A DNA stretch of 64,000 bases from UBA6623 sp965226435 (GCA_965226435.1 CBDDCY010000012.1:496001-560000); one strand, 5' to 3'. Positions 17,589-27,266 are shown, counted from the stretch's first letter. Notes: a model not told the origin generated them from the sequence alone. Numbers and translations: made by a program.

Positions 17589-20500
17589 TTACGGCACATC
17601 AATCGAAATTGTGGGTAGCTTCACGAAAAACAGTAAGTTGGAGTCTCCCATAAGGAGCAGAACTTCCGATTCCGCCTCATGCACATCTTCGGGGATGCGG
17701 GCGTTGACTTGGAGAACTCCGGGGACCAGCCCCGGCGCGGCGCCCGCATAGAGCACTTCGGCCGCTGAAAAATGGATATGGACCTCCAGAGGCGCTTCCA
17801 ACAACGGAAACGGAGGCAGCGTCGGAACGATCACGCCGTCCTCGGGCTGAAATGAAAAAGCACCGCCCCCGGTCCCGAAAATCTGCACCACGGATCCGGG
17901 CTTGGCGCGGTTCTCCGGCGAATTGAGAGTTCCGTCTTGGTTCAAAACCGCGGCTCGTCCGCTGCCCGAGCCGTCGAGCGAAAACACGCCCGGTGAGTTG
18001 GCCATCGCGATGAGATAGAACGGCGCCGATGTGATCCCGTGCCGGACCACCGCCAATTCCACCTGCGTCCCCGGCTCGACGCCGAAGGGAACCACCACGT
18101 TGATCTGATCCTCGCGGACGAAAAGTAGGGGCGCGGGTGTGCCGCCGATCATCACTTGGGTGCCCTCGAACATTGTGGAGAAGCGGCCGTCGATTACCGG
18201 CGCGGGAGCACCCTCGGGCGGCCCCAGCCGCTCTCCGAAGATCGAAATGATTTGGCCGGGCACGGGAACCCGCGCCAGAAAGCTCGCGCCATGCAAGGCG
18301 GCGACGACCTCCGGGCCGTCCGGCTCATTTTCGAAGTCGAACCTCATTAGGTGGGGCGTCGTGAATGAGATCGCTTCCACTCCCGCAAGCGGCGCGACAC
18401 CTGCGTCGCCTCGACCGGCCAAGACGAACTTCCCGGAATCATCTACGTTCAGGTCAACGACCCCGTCCAGGTTCACCGAGAAGTCCAGCGTACCGTCACC
18501 GGCCCAGCAGGCCAGAAATCCCTCGCGCTCCGGTAATGGCGTCGGAAAGGTGGAAAAGGGCGGATCCGGGTCCTCCCCGCCGGCGCAGATGCGGCCGTCG
18601 GGGGCGGCGGCAACGACGGTCGCCGGACGCGCGGATTCGCGGTTGATGCCCAGTTCATCCGTCGTCCGCAGCGTTTCCGGATCCAGGCGTGAAACGACCG
18701 TATCGCCGCCGCGCGCGCCGGCCATGAGCAAATTGCCGTCCGCGTCGAAGGCGAGGCTGCGGCCTTGGCGTCCGCCCAGCAAGGTGCTTGCCTCGAGGAC
18801 CGAACCGTCGGCGCTCAGACGGGCGACAAATCCGTCGCCGTCTCCCAAGATTTCAGCTCGCGGCGTGAAAGTGCCGGTCGTCGCCGGGAAGTCCAAGGAC
18901 GACGTGGTGCCGAGAATATAGGCTCGGCCTCGTTCATCGACGGCGATGTCAAACGCAAAATCGTCGGACCCGCCTCCGAGAAGCGTTGCATACTCAGCCC
19001 GCGAGCCGTCGGGGGAAAGTTTCAGCGCGAACGCATTCCACGGACTGCCGGCACCCAGCGCATAGAGCGTGTCGGACCCGAACGGGTCCACAACGATGGA
19101 CCTCGTCCCGGGAGGCAACGATTCGCCGATTCGCGCCCAGCTTTCACCACCGTTGGTTGTCTTAAAAATGCCTACATTCGTTGTGACGTATACGGTACGC
19201 GAATCACCTGGATTGATTGTGACCGACTGAACGCCGGGGAAGTACGAGCGATCATCGAATTCGATTCCTTCGCTTTGGTCGATCCAAGTAAGCCCTCCGT
19301 CGTCGCTCTTTAGCAGTCCGCTATGGGTCCCCATGTAAAGCGTACTGGGCGAGTTAGGGTCGATGGCGATTTGTAACCCGAGATCACTCTCACTATCACT
19401 GTGAGTTAGGACCCACGTTTCACCGCTGTCGACGCTCTTCAAGACATCATTGCGCAAGAAAACGCGGCGGCCGAACCCTCCGGGTTGAGTGATAAGGGCA
19501 ACGGCGTAGACCGTCTCCGGATCACCGGGGTCTACCGTCAGGCTCCGGGCTGTCGGTTCTTCCACGAACTCGGCGAAGCGGGTGGGCGCAAAGGTCAGGC
19601 CGCCGTCGTCGCTACGAAAAACGTTGTCGACACTGCCGACATAGATTCGGGTGGGACGGCTGGGCGCGAGCGCTAAGGTCTTCCACCAGCGGTTGAAGTC
19701 AGGGTCGTGATACCAAGTCCCGCCGCCGTCCAGGGTAAAAAACAAACGGTCGGAGCTCAATCCGTAAAGGCGGTTTGGGTCATTGGGATAAACGGCGAGA
19801 TCGGCGATCCCGAAGGGGCCACCGGCGATGCCCTCTAATCGGGTCCAGGGAACGTTCGGGCCCTTCTTGCGATAAACACGATCCCCGTCGGAGGCGAAAA
19901 CGACAAACGAGCCAAAGAGACTCTTCGCGGCGGCTCCCAAAAAAAAGCTGGAATTGCCGCCCAAATCGCGATTGTCAGTGATCCAGGTCTCGCCGCCGTC
20001 GTCGCTGCGAAACACGTTTGCACGGCCCGGGTCGAGGCCGAGGCCGTTCACTTCGGGGAAATCCCGACTCACGGTCGAACCCAGAATATACAAAGCGCCG
20101 GAATCGTCGACCGCCAGTGCCGAGACCGGGGGTTGGCTGTGAGTATCGGTCCATTTACGATGTAACCGGGCGGAGTAAATAATCTCCGAGCCGTCGGGAG
20201 CAAGCTTCAGTGCGTACGCCTCGCCACCGAATCTGTCGGGATCCAGATCCACCGTAAAAGGAAACTCGGTTGAGCTGGTGACACCGGAGACATATAAGTT
20301 TCCCTGGTCGTCCACCGCGATATCGCCGACGCTCTCATCGCCCGACCCTCCCAGGTAGGTTAAATAGACAAACCCTGAGCCATCGGGCAAGAGCTTGCCC
20401 ATGAAGACGTCGTGACAATCGGTTTCCCGGAGAGGACCTCTGGGCCTACACTCCACCGAGTCGTGCGTATCGATCGCCGGTTGGATGGCGTTGACGGTCG

Positions 20501-20708
20501 GGAGTCGGCCTTTCCCGGTGACTCCCGCCACATAGATGTGTCCTTTCGAGTCCGCGGCAACATGGAGAGACTCGACCGGGAATTCGGCGGGGGCGAAGAA
20601 ATTCGTGAAGTCCACACGTGGTTTCGGCCCTCCGGTCGCGATAACCGGCCATAAAACCCCCGTTAGGGACAACAACACCGTTACGGTCCAATGTCGCCGA
20701 TTCAACAT
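17589..20708 (-). CDS. Large secreted propeller protein with TIGR03437 C-terminal domain
   Basis: A 1039-residue secreted protein; ATG 20708 opens a signal peptide (MLNRRHWTVTVLLSLTGVLW). The body mixes SBBP-type blades (YLGGSGDESVGDIAVDDQGN) with BNR/photosystem-assembly-like blades (VFRSDDGGETW, LKSVDSGETWVL, IFKTTNGGESW). The C-terminal ~220 residues contain ISIFGERLGP, the VVPFGVEPGT region and VQIFGTGGGAFS, diagnostic of the Solibacter-type TIGR03437 domain. These very large extracellular proteins are an acidobacterial hallmark; adhesion or polymer binding is only a guess. The frame is intact, unlike its relative at 32211. Confidence 0.92.
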   Translation of the reverse strand: MLNRRHWTVTVLLSLTGVLWPVIATGGPKPRVDFTNFFAPAEFPVESLHVAADSKGHIYVAGVTGKGRLPTVNAIQPAIDTHDSVECRPRGPLRETDCHDVFMGKLLPDGSGFVYLTYLGGSGDESVGDIAVDDQGNLYVSGVTSSTEFPFTVDLDPDRFGGEAYALKLAPDGSEIIYSARLHRKWTDTHSQPPVSALAVDDSGALYILGSTVSRDFPEVNGLGLDPGRANVFRSDDGGETWITDNRDLGGNSSFFLGAAAKSLFGSFVVFASDGDRVYRKKGPNVPWTRLEGIAGGPFGIADLAVYPNDPNRLYGLSSDRLFFTLDGGGTWYHDPDFNRWWKTLALAPSRPTRIYVGSVDNVFRSDDGGLTFAPTRFAEFVEEPTARSLTVDPGDPETVYAVALITQPGGFGRRVFLRNDVLKSVDSGETWVLTHSDSESDLGLQIAIDPNSPSTLYMGTHSGLLKSDDGGLTWIDQSEGIEFDDRSYFPGVQSVTINPGDSRTVYVTTNVGIFKTTNGGESWARIGESLPPGTRSIVVDPFGSDTLYALGAGSPWNAFALKLSPDGSRAEYATLLGGGSDDFAFDIAVDERGRAYILGTTSSLDFPATTGTFTPRAEILGDGDGFVARLSADGSVLEASTLLGGRQGRSLAFDADGNLLMAGARGGDTVVSRLDPETLRTTDELGINRESARPATVVAAAPDGRICAGGEDPDPPFSTFPTPLPEREGFLACWAGDGTLDFSVNLDGVVDLNVDDSGKFVLAGRGDAGVAPLAGVEAISFTTPHLMRFDFENEPDGPEVVAALHGASFLARVPVPGQIISIFGERLGPPEGAPAPVIDGRFSTMFEGTQVMIGGTPAPLLFVREDQINVVVPFGVEPGTQVELAVVRHGITSAPFYLIAMANSPGVFSLDGSGSGRAAVLNQDGTLNSPENRAKPGSVVQIFGTGGGAFSFQPEDGVIVPTLPPFPLLEAPLEVHIHFSAAEVLYAGAAPGLVPGVLQVNARIPEDVHEAESEVLLLMGDSNLLFFVKLPTISIDVP

Positions 20709-20854
20709 GACGGTTGAAACAATGCAATGGGTAGGCCGTTTTCGAGGCAAGCCCGCCGAGCCCGGTCTATTTCGCAAACTGTGAAATCCATCATAGCCGC
20801 CACAATATTCTCTTGAACACCATCCGGCGGCGGGCGGTAACGATGCCGGGACGC

Positions 20855-20893
20855 AAAAAATGGCCCGACCGCGATCGTTGTCGCGGTCGGGCC
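20855..20893 (-). terminator. Rho-independent terminator of the beta-helix gene
   Basis: Hairpin with GGCCCGACCGCGA pairing to TCGCGGTCGGGCC (20862-20893). On the minus strand it is followed by a T-rich run (20855-20860 reads AAAAAA on the plus strand). It lies 24 bp past the stop of the gene ending at 20917. Confidence 0.85.
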
Positions 20894-21694
20894 TGTGCGT
20901 GACCCCCGAAAGGTTGTTAAGGCAGTTGCATTTCAACGTTGTCTTGGAACAGGTTGGTCGTGTTCGGTGACTCCCAAGCGGAGTTCTTAAACACGATCGT
21001 ATTGCCCCAGAAGACGTTGTAACCGGAGGTCGCAACGAGACTCACCCCGGTGCTGTAGCCGGAAAGCAGATTGCCGGTAATCGTATCGCCGCGCGGCCCC
21101 ATCGGATCGTCCGGCGTCGGGTTGTAGCAAATGGCGAAGATGCCGTTGCTGCCCGCCGTGACCGTGTTGTTGGCGATGCGGTTGACGGTGCTCATGCCGC
21201 CGCGCACGAAAATGCCCAGGCCGGTTTTAGAGATATTTACGTCCTCGACTTCCACATTCTGTGATTGGGCGATCATCACTCCGATTTCCGGCGGCGGAGC
21301 GCTCACCGGTATGTCCTGTCCGCTGATATGGAGGTCGTTCAGCCTCACGTTGTTGCTGCCCATGATTTGAACACCGACAAACATATCGGCGATATGACCG
21401 TTCCGAACGGTCACCGAACTCGCGCCGACGACCATGACGCCGACACCCTTCAGGATGATTCCCGGACCCGTGATTTGCCGGCCGTTGAGATCCAACGTCA
21501 CATTGTCCGCCGTAATCATGATCGCGGCCGGCGCGACGGAATTCCCCGACAAGCTAATCGACGAACTGAGCACATAGCTGCCCGGCGTGCTGATCACTGT
21601 GGGACGTCCCCCGATAAAGATTTTTCCGCGCTCGACGGCGGTCATCGGTACCGTCGCCAGAACACCCAGCACCGCCAAAAGAACGGTGTACTTA

Positions 21695-22787
21695 CTGAGT
21701 CTCGCATAATATACTGTCAATCGAGACAAAGAGAAGACTGTTTCCAGAAAGCGGTAATCAAGCGCGGTTTGCGGCGCATACGCCGCAGCGCTTTGCGGGC
21801 GCGCTCGTCGAGTTCCCAGTAGTCCTTCGGGCAGACGTTGGGCAACTCGTGCTGCTTCCAGTACGCCCAAATGTATTCCACCGGGTTCAACTCCGGCGCA
21901 TAGGGCGGCAAGTACTCCGTTGCGATGTGATCCTCGGAGAGCTGGATGAACTCCCGCACCAGGCGGCTGCGGTGCGCCGGCAGCCGGTCCCAGACGATCA
22001 GCAGTGGGCCGTCGATGTGGCGCACCAAAGCCTTCAGGAAGTCGATGACCTCCAACTCGCCGATCGCGCCGGGATAGAGCCGGAAGTAAAAGTTGCGCAA
22101 CGTCAGCCCGGCCGACACCGACAGCTTGTCCCAGTTGAAGTTGAACTCCAACACCGGTGTCTCGCCGCGCGGCGCCCAGGTGCGGCAACGATGCGGCTTC
22201 TGACTCAATCCGCTTTCGTCGATGAAGACGATCGTACGTTCTTCTTTGCGGGCTATTTTTTAATGGCCGGCCAAGTCTTGCGCTGCCAGCCGCGGATGGC
22301 CTCTTCGTTGCGCTCCCGCGCTTTGCCGACGGGCCGTTGCGGGCTCCAACCGAGCGCCCGCGGGATCTTCCAGACATGGCCCTCGTGATAGCGCACGCCG
22401 AACTCGTCTCCGATCAGACGAGCGACCCGCGGACAGCTCCACAGCGGCGTCGGGAAGCCGTGCGCCTCGGGGCCTTCCAGCAGCAACGCCTCGAGGCGTT
22501 CGAGCTGCGCGGCGTCCAACAGCGGCTTACGGCCGGCGCGGCCGGCCTGGCGCAACCCGGCTTCGCCGTCACGCCGGTATCGTCGCAGCCACTCGCTGAC
22601 GCTTTGCCGCGCGACCTTCAATCGCCTCGCTGTCTCGGACTGACTACAGCCTTGCTCGACCAACCGGATCGCTTTGAAACGGCGCTTCTCCAGGGCCTCG
22701 AAATCCCGCCGTACGCCTTTTGTATTTCCCATACATACAAAGACGTACGTACCCCAAAAAGGTGTCACTTTATTTTGCGAGACTCAA
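21695..22787 (-). mobile_element. IS630-family element, copy 1 (1093 bp)
   Basis: Bounded by TA duplications (21693-21694 and 22788-22789), the IS630/Tc1 target. Terminal inverted repeats are CTGAGTCTCGCATAATA at the left and TTGAGTCTCGCAAAATA (complement) at the right. Four copies of identical length occur in the window (also 30800, 40478, 52611). This copy splits the beta-helix gene. Confidence 0.95.
21717..22732 (-). CDS. IS630 transposase, two overlapping frames (slippery site mutated)
   Basis: The first frame (from ATG 22732; GTG 22768 also possible) encodes helix-turn-helix domains (CSQSETARRLKVARQSVSEW). The second encodes the DDE core (VFIDESG across the shift site, IVWDRLPAHRS, LPPYAPELNPVEYIW). 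A -1 shift at an A-run near 22253-22261 would fuse them into about 338 residues. In this copy the run reads AAAAAATA instead of AAAAAAAA (base 22255), giving an in-frame TAG and spoiling the A_AAA_AAG heptamer seen in copies 2 and 4. It may need complementation by an intact copy. Confidence 0.88.
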
Positions 22788-23021
22788 TAATAAAGTTGTG
22801 AGTAATCACTGGTCGTTTTCTCCTTGAATAAGTCACAGTCGAACTCGAAGACAATCGTCGAGCTTCAGGGTTTCAGTCGGGTTCGACGTCGAAACCCCCC
22901 TCCCGCGGAGAACTTTTTGTTACATTTCTTACATCCTGCCTCGTGGTTGAGCCGAGCCGGCGGTCGCGCATCAGAGGCCGCGAATTTGAGAGAGTGGAGT
23001 CTTGGCGGGGGGGGGGGTGGG

Positions 23022-23687
23022 GTGGTTTCACGCCTGTTAGCGATGACAACGATCGTTGTCTGGGGACTGTGGACGTCAGGCGTCCGGGCGGAGGAAAACT
23101 TCTTCGCGGGCGTGCTTGGCGGAATTTCGACGCTGTCGGCCGATGGGCGGTCGGTCACGCGTGGAGAGTCAATCGCGACCTCACTTTATAAGCCGGAAAA
23201 CGGGCCGACCGTCATGGCCGTCTTCGGCGGCCACGTTTCGGAATATGTCAGCGTTCAGGGGAGCTACGGCTGGAACCGCAACGACCTGAGTCTGGTCTCC
23301 GCCAACCCGGCCGAAGGCCCGAACGCCTTTTACGAACAGGCGCGACAAGCAACCCAACACAGCGCGGTCGCGGAGTTGATGGTCTATTTCAGAAAGCGCG
23401 AAAGTCGCGTTCGTCCCTACCTCTCCGCCGGAGGAGGCGTCGTTCGGTTCGACAGCCCGGCCTCCACGATCGATTTGGTAGCCGGCTCGGACCAACTTGC
23501 TCCTGGCGCGTTTCAGTCGAACGGTCCCGCCATTCGAGTCGCGGTCGGTATCGATGTCTTCATCAAGAATGGCTGGGCGTTCCGCTTTACCTTCGCCGAG
23601 ACCATCCGTTCGAACCCCATCAGCGCGCGGTTGTCACCGCCGGGACAACGAGGTATGGCGACTTTCAAAACCTATTCGGGCTTGTGA
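23022..23687 (+). CDS. Outer-membrane beta-barrel protein behind a poly-G tract
   Basis: GTG at 23022 gives a signal peptide (VVSRLLAMTTIVVWGLWTSG ending VRA); ATG 23043 is the alternative. The mature 200-residue protein looks like an OmpA/OmpW-like eight-strand barrel: N-terminal FFAGVLGGISTLSAD, alternating amphipathic strands (YVSVQGSYGWNRND, VRPYLSAGGGVVRF, IRVAVGIDVFIKNGWAFRFT) and a C-terminal ATFKTYSGL ending in a hydrophobic residue. The eleven-G run at 23007-23017 lies where the ribosome-binding site should be, so slippage could alter translation. It is divergent from the split beta-helix gene. Confidence 0.75.
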   Translation: MVSRLLAMTTIVVWGLWTSGVRAEENFFAGVLGGISTLSADGRSVTRGESIATSLYKPENGPTVMAVFGGHVSEYVSVQGSYGWNRNDLSLVSANPAEGPNAFYEQARQATQHSAVAELMVYFRKRESRVRPYLSAGGGVVRFDSPASTIDLVAGSDQLAPGAFQSNGPAIRVAVGIDVFIKNGWAFRFTFAETIRSNPISARLSPPGQRGMATFKTYSGL

Positions 23688-23751
23688 AGCAGTTCTAACG
23701 ACCTCTGATCGACGCGACCCAGCGGCCGGTCGTTGCCGCCTACGATTCGCC

Positions 23752-24090
23752 CTACCCTTTCTGAAATCGAACATAGGGGCAGTTCCCCCAATGAATCGGC
23801 GCCGGCTCGAAATTCTCGGCCAGGACGCGGGCATGGCAGACGCTACAGCAATTGAAGGTTTGCGCCGGCTCGCCCAAAGGCGTGATCCGCACCAGTTCCT
23901 CGAAGACGCACAGTTTGCCGCCGGCCCGCTTGGTTTCACCGAAGTTCAACAGCCGGCCGGACTTCTGTTGCTCCTCGATCAATGACGAGTAGACGCGCGC
24001 CTTGAGCATCGAGGAAGCCGATCCGACGTCCACGGGAATATCCCGGGCCAGTTCCTCGAAGAACTCTTCCTCGGGCAAGAAACTACTCAT
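23752..24090 (-). CDS. Small Cys-rich protein, putative partner/anti-sigma of the adjacent ECF sigma factor
   Basis: A 112-residue protein whose start overlaps the sigma gene by 8 bp, indicating translational coupling. The C-terminal half has FNCCSVCHARV and GNCPYVRF, a CCxxC plus Cys arrangement that could bind zinc or sense redox. The N-terminal half (SSFLPEEEFFEELARDIPVD) is acidic and helical. No membrane segment is visible, so if it is an anti-sigma it is soluble. I do not recognise the family beyond its place beside the sigma factor. Confidence 0.7.
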   Translation of the reverse strand: MSSFLPEEEFFEELARDIPVDVGSASSMLKARVYSSLIEEQQKSGRLLNFGETKRAGGKLCVFEELVRITPLGEPAQTFNCCSVCHARVLAENFEPAPIHWGNCPYVRFQKG

Positions 24091-24679
24091 CGAGCCACCT
24101 CCGTTTGAATTCCGATCGGGCGCGCGCCAACAACCTCTCGATCGCTTTCACGGTTTTCCCGGTCCGCTCGGCCATCTCCGCGGCCGAGCGATGTTCCCAA
24201 TAGCGCCAAAGCAGAACGGTGCTGTAGGTTTCCGGCAAACTCTTCAGCACGTCTCGCATCTTCCTCCCGCGGGTTTCCATATCCAGGTCTTCATCGATTT
24301 CAGGAGTCACGACCAGATTCGGCTCGACGTCCTCTCCCTCGGCCGCCAACTGCTCCGGCTCCCGCAACCTCTTGCGGTAATGGTCTTCCACCTTGTGCCG
24401 CGCAATCCCCAGCAACCAGCCCTTCAGCGAAGATTGGCCGCGAAAATCCTTCAGGCTCCGCCAAGCGGCCAGAAAGACCTCTTGCAGCAGGTCGTCGGCG
24501 AGATCCGTTCTGGGAAGCAGCCGATGTCGCAGATAACCATGGACGGGATCCGAATATCGCTCGACGAACTCGGCCGTCGCCTTGCGGTCCTTGCGAAGAA
24601 TCGCGGCCGCCAATTCCATCTCCGTCGCCGCGACGCGCGGCGGTCCGGGGGCAACGGTCTTTTCTTGAGCCGAAATCAA
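24083..24679 (-). CDS. ECF-type RNA polymerase sigma factor
   Basis: A 198-residue sigma-70 family protein of extracytoplasmic-function size. Region 2 contains DLADDLLQEVFLAAWRSLKD and FRGQSSLKGWLLGIARHKVE. Region 4 contains LPETYSTVLLWRYWEHRSAA with the helix-turn-helix EMAERTGKTVKAIERLLARA. A ~60-residue acidic linker (EGEDVEPNLVVTPEIDEDLD) separates them, longer than usual. It is coupled to the small Cys-rich gene at 23752, which probably controls it. The regulon is unknown. Confidence 0.92.
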   Translation of the reverse strand: MISAQEKTVAPGPPRVAATEMELAAAILRKDRKATAEFVERYSDPVHGYLRHRLLPRTDLADDLLQEVFLAAWRSLKDFRGQSSLKGWLLGIARHKVEDHYRKRLREPEQLAAEGEDVEPNLVVTPEIDEDLDMETRGRKMRDVLKSLPETYSTVLLWRYWEHRSAAEMAERTGKTVKAIERLLARARSEFKRRWLDE

Positions 24680-24836
24680 GGAACGATTCCCTATCTACCG
24701 TCATCGTCGCAAAAGCCGACCCAAATCCCCCCTTCGATCCCGGCTCGCCGACTCGCTTGGCGTCGCGCATCTCAAGTCGCGGATTTTGAATCCTCGCGCC
24801 CGCTTGCTGAATCCAATAGGAAAGAGGAGAAATCAA

Positions 24837-25184
24837 ATGACAAACAATTCGCACTCGCTAACCCTGACGGAAGCGAATTTCCAATACGAAGTGCTCGAGA
24901 GCGACCGGCCCGTGCTGGTGGATTTCTGGGCGGCTTGGTGCGGTCCTTGCAGGGTGGTCGGGCCGGTGGTCGAGGAAATCGCCGGGGAGTACGAAGGCCG
25001 GGCCAAAGTGGGCAAGCTCAATGTTGATGAGCATCCCGGGGTGGCGGCGAAATACGATGTCCGCTCGATCCCGACGCTGCTGGTCTTCCAAAACGGCGAA
25101 GTCGTCGACAGCGCGATTGGCGCGGTTCCCAAGAGCGTGCTCATCGAGAAGCTCGACCGGCCGACCGCGGTCGCTTCGTCCTAA
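24837..25184 (+). CDS. trxA: Thioredoxin
   Basis: A 115-residue cytoplasmic thioredoxin with the active site WAAWCGPC (Cys 35/38) and the cis-Pro loop RSIPTLLVF. Start ATG 24837 is supported by GAGGAG seven bases upstream. It provides electrons for disulphide reduction. Its stop overlaps the tail of the convergent hydantoinase gene by 4 bp, so the 3' ends interleave. It is divergent from the sigma-factor pair. Confidence 0.97.
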   Translation: MTNNSHSLTLTEANFQYEVLESDRPVLVDFWAAWCGPCRVVGPVVEEIAGEYEGRAKVGKLNVDEHPGVAAKYDVRSIPTLLVFQNGEVVDSAIGAVPKSVLIEKLDRPTAVASS

Positions 25185-26965
25185 CCGCGCGTTAACAGCA
25201 GATTCCCCGCGGCATCTTGGCTCGAGCGTCGGTTCTTCGGGATGTAGACGCTCGAGAACTCCTCGGGTTCCGAGGGCGCCGTGGGGTTTATCTTGTCCAG
25301 CTTGGCAACGGCCTTGACCCGCGCGGTAACCTGCTCGACCTCGCGGCCTTCGTGATCGTAGCCGTACAGTTTCTTGTGATAGTGGGAAAATCGATCGCGG
25401 TCGTTGTAGGGCACGGTGATCTCATAAGACTGCCCGCGATAGCGTAGGTCGATCGATCTTTCGAGCAGCACTTCCTCGTAGCCTTCGTCGGAGAACTCGG
25501 CGGCGGCACGGGACTTCAGCTCCCCAAACGCCTTGTCGGCATCGCTTCCGAGGACAGATTGAGAATAGTCCCTGACGCAGTCGGCGGCGAGCATCCCGAG
25601 GGCCGAGAGCACCCCGGCATGCGGCGGGACGATGACGGTTCCAATATCGAGCCGGTCGGCGAGCTCGCAGGCGTGTTGCGCCCCGGCCCCGCCGAAACTC
25701 AGCAACGCGAAATCGCGCGGATCGTGGCCGCGCTCGACCGAGACGGCACGAATCGCACGTTCCATATTCGAATTGGCGACATCGATGACCGCTTCGGCCG
25801 CGCGCTCAACCGAAACGCCGAGTTTGACGGCGAAGCGCCCGGCGAACTCGCGAGCGCGGTCGACGTCAAGCTGCATGCGCCCGCCGAGAAAGCGGTCGGG
25901 ATCGATGCGCCCGAGCAGCAGGTTCGCGTCGGTAACGGTGAGTTCCTCGCCCTCGCCGTAACAAATGGGCCCGGGACGCGCGCCGGCGCTATGCGGCCCC
26001 ACGCGAAGAGCGCCCGCCGAATCGAGGTAGGCGATCGACCCGCCTCCCGCGCCGACCGAGTGAATGTCGAGCATCGGCACGCGAATCGGGAAGCCCCCGA
26101 GAGTCGACTCGCCTGTATAGGTGAATTTGCCGTCGTAGAGCGCCACGTCGGTCGACGTGCCCCCCATGTCGAAACTGATGATGCGCTCGAAACCGGCCTG
26201 CCGGGCCACCGCCGCCGCGCCGACCACGCCCCCGGCCGGCCCCGACAGAACGGTCTGGATCGCCCCGCGCGCCGCCGCCCGCGCCGGGATCGAACCGGCA
26301 TTCGACTGAAAGACTCGCAAGTGAACTCCATCGAGCTTGCTTTCGAGGTCTTCCAAATAGCGAGCCATCAACGGCGTCAAATAGGCGTTGACGACGGTCG
26401 TCGAGGCGCGCTCGAACTCGCGATATTCCGGCAGAACTTCGTGCGACAGCGAAACAAGGAATCCATCGAGCCCGCGCCCGACCTGCTGCTCGTGAGCCGG
26501 GTTGGCATAGGAATGCAAGAGGCAGACGGCGACCGATTCGACCTCCAGCCGGCGCAGTTCCGCCGCCAACTCCTCGACCGCCGACGCAGGCAACTCGCGC
26601 TCGACCGAGCCGTCGTAGAGCATCCGCTCGGGCAGGCCAAAGGTCAACTCCTCCGGAACCAGTTGCGGCCGAGGGGGCGCGAACAGATCGTAGAGCTTCT
26701 CGCGGTTCTGGCGCGCGATCACGAGCAGGTCTTCGAATCCCTCGGTGGTAACGAAGGCCGTTCGGGCGCCCTTGCGTTCGAGCAGGGCGTTGGTCGCGAC
26801 GGTCGAGCCGTGAACGACCTCTTCGGGCTCGAGGCCGGCGAGGCCCTCGAGAATCGCGCGTGAGGGGTCGTCGGGCGTTGAGCGCACCTTGCGGGTGCGA
26901 ATGCGCTCACCGTCCCAGAGAACAAAGTCGGTGAACGTGCCGCCGGTATCAACGCCGATTCGCAT
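25181..26965 (-). CDS. Hydantoinase A / 5-oxoprolinase-family subunit, short C-terminus
   Basis: Starts at ATG 26965 (MRIGVDTGGTFTDF), the canonical first motif of HyuA (N-methylhydantoinase A / acetone-carboxylase-like) proteins with an actin-like ATP fold. Further motifs are VVHGSTVATNALLERKGA, ISFDMGGTSTDVALYDG, HSVGAGGGSIAYLD and LLSFGGAGAQHACELAD. The 594 residues end soon after ITVPYNDRDRFSHYHKKLYG, so roughly the last 70-90 residues of typical ~680-residue members are missing. No HyuB partner lies nearby, so activity is doubtful. Tail-to-tail 4-bp overlap with trxA. Confidence 0.88.
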   Translation of the reverse strand: MRIGVDTGGTFTDFVLWDGERIRTRKVRSTPDDPSRAILEGLAGLEPEEVVHGSTVATNALLERKGARTAFVTTEGFEDLLVIARQNREKLYDLFAPPRPQLVPEELTFGLPERMLYDGSVERELPASAVEELAAELRRLEVESVAVCLLHSYANPAHEQQVGRGLDGFLVSLSHEVLPEYREFERASTTVVNAYLTPLMARYLEDLESKLDGVHLRVFQSNAGSIPARAAARGAIQTVLSGPAGGVVGAAAVARQAGFERIISFDMGGTSTDVALYDGKFTYTGESTLGGFPIRVPMLDIHSVGAGGGSIAYLDSAGALRVGPHSAGARPGPICYGEGEELTVTDANLLLGRIDPDRFLGGRMQLDVDRAREFAGRFAVKLGVSVERAAEAVIDVANSNMERAIRAVSVERGHDPRDFALLSFGGAGAQHACELADRLDIGTVIVPPHAGVLSALGMLAADCVRDYSQSVLGSDADKAFGELKSRAAAEFSDEGYEEVLLERSIDLRYRGQSYEITVPYNDRDRFSHYHKKLYGYDHEGREVEQVTARVKAVAKLDKINPTAPSEPEEFSSVYIPKNRRSSQDAAGNLLLTRG

Positions 26966-27266
26966 AAGGGCCGGCCGTGGAGGCCGAGACAAGCATTGTA
27001 CTCAACGGGTTGTGGTGGGATGAAAAGAGAGGGAGGCTCAGGCGGCTTGCGGTCTTGGGCGTGGGGTCTTCGCGTTCGGGACAGCGGGCCTTGGTTGATG
27101 GTTTGGATGGCCGGGTAGCCTTGCGCGGCGGCGGGCAGCGACGGTTGTGGAGGGGAGCCTCTCGCGGTGGCGAGCAGGCCGTGTTTTTCGCGGACCGGGC
27201 CTTGCCCTCGGGGGTGCGGGGTGCGGCATTTTCGCGATTGGCGCGAATTTGTGATTCGGTAGGCAT
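26949..27266 (-). pseudogene. Remnant of the ANRxNAxxSTGPRTPEGKARS small-protein family
   Basis: The N-terminus MPTESQIRANRENAAPRTPE followed by GKARSAKN matches a widespread, often multicopy family of unknown function. The expected continuation KHGLLA is present but in another frame (KHGLLATARGSPP), so a 1-base indel near 27180 breaks the gene. The beginning is also shortened (NAAPRTPEGK instead of NAxxSTGPRTPEGK). The 3' end runs into the hydantoinase start. Recognition is from memory of the motif only. Confidence 0.55.

Larger units (their letters stand above)
20917..22809 (-). pseudogene. Secreted right-handed beta-helix protein, split in its signal peptide by IS630 copy 1
   Basis: Joining 22809-22788 to 21692-20917 (one TA target copy kept) restores a single frame: a GTG start at 22809 with AAGGAG ten bases upstream, then (M)ITHNFIKYTVLLAVLGVL, a normal signal peptide. 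The mature part has parabetahelix-type repeats (NSVAPAAIMITADNVTLDLN, SVTVRNGHIADMFVGVQIMG, NVEVEDVNISKTGLGIFVRG). Related NosD/pectate-lyase-like helices bind or cleave polysaccharides. The insertion falls after codon 7, so the current allele lacks its own start. A terminator follows at 20855-20893. The rest of the frame is intact, so the disruption looks recent. Confidence 0.88.
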
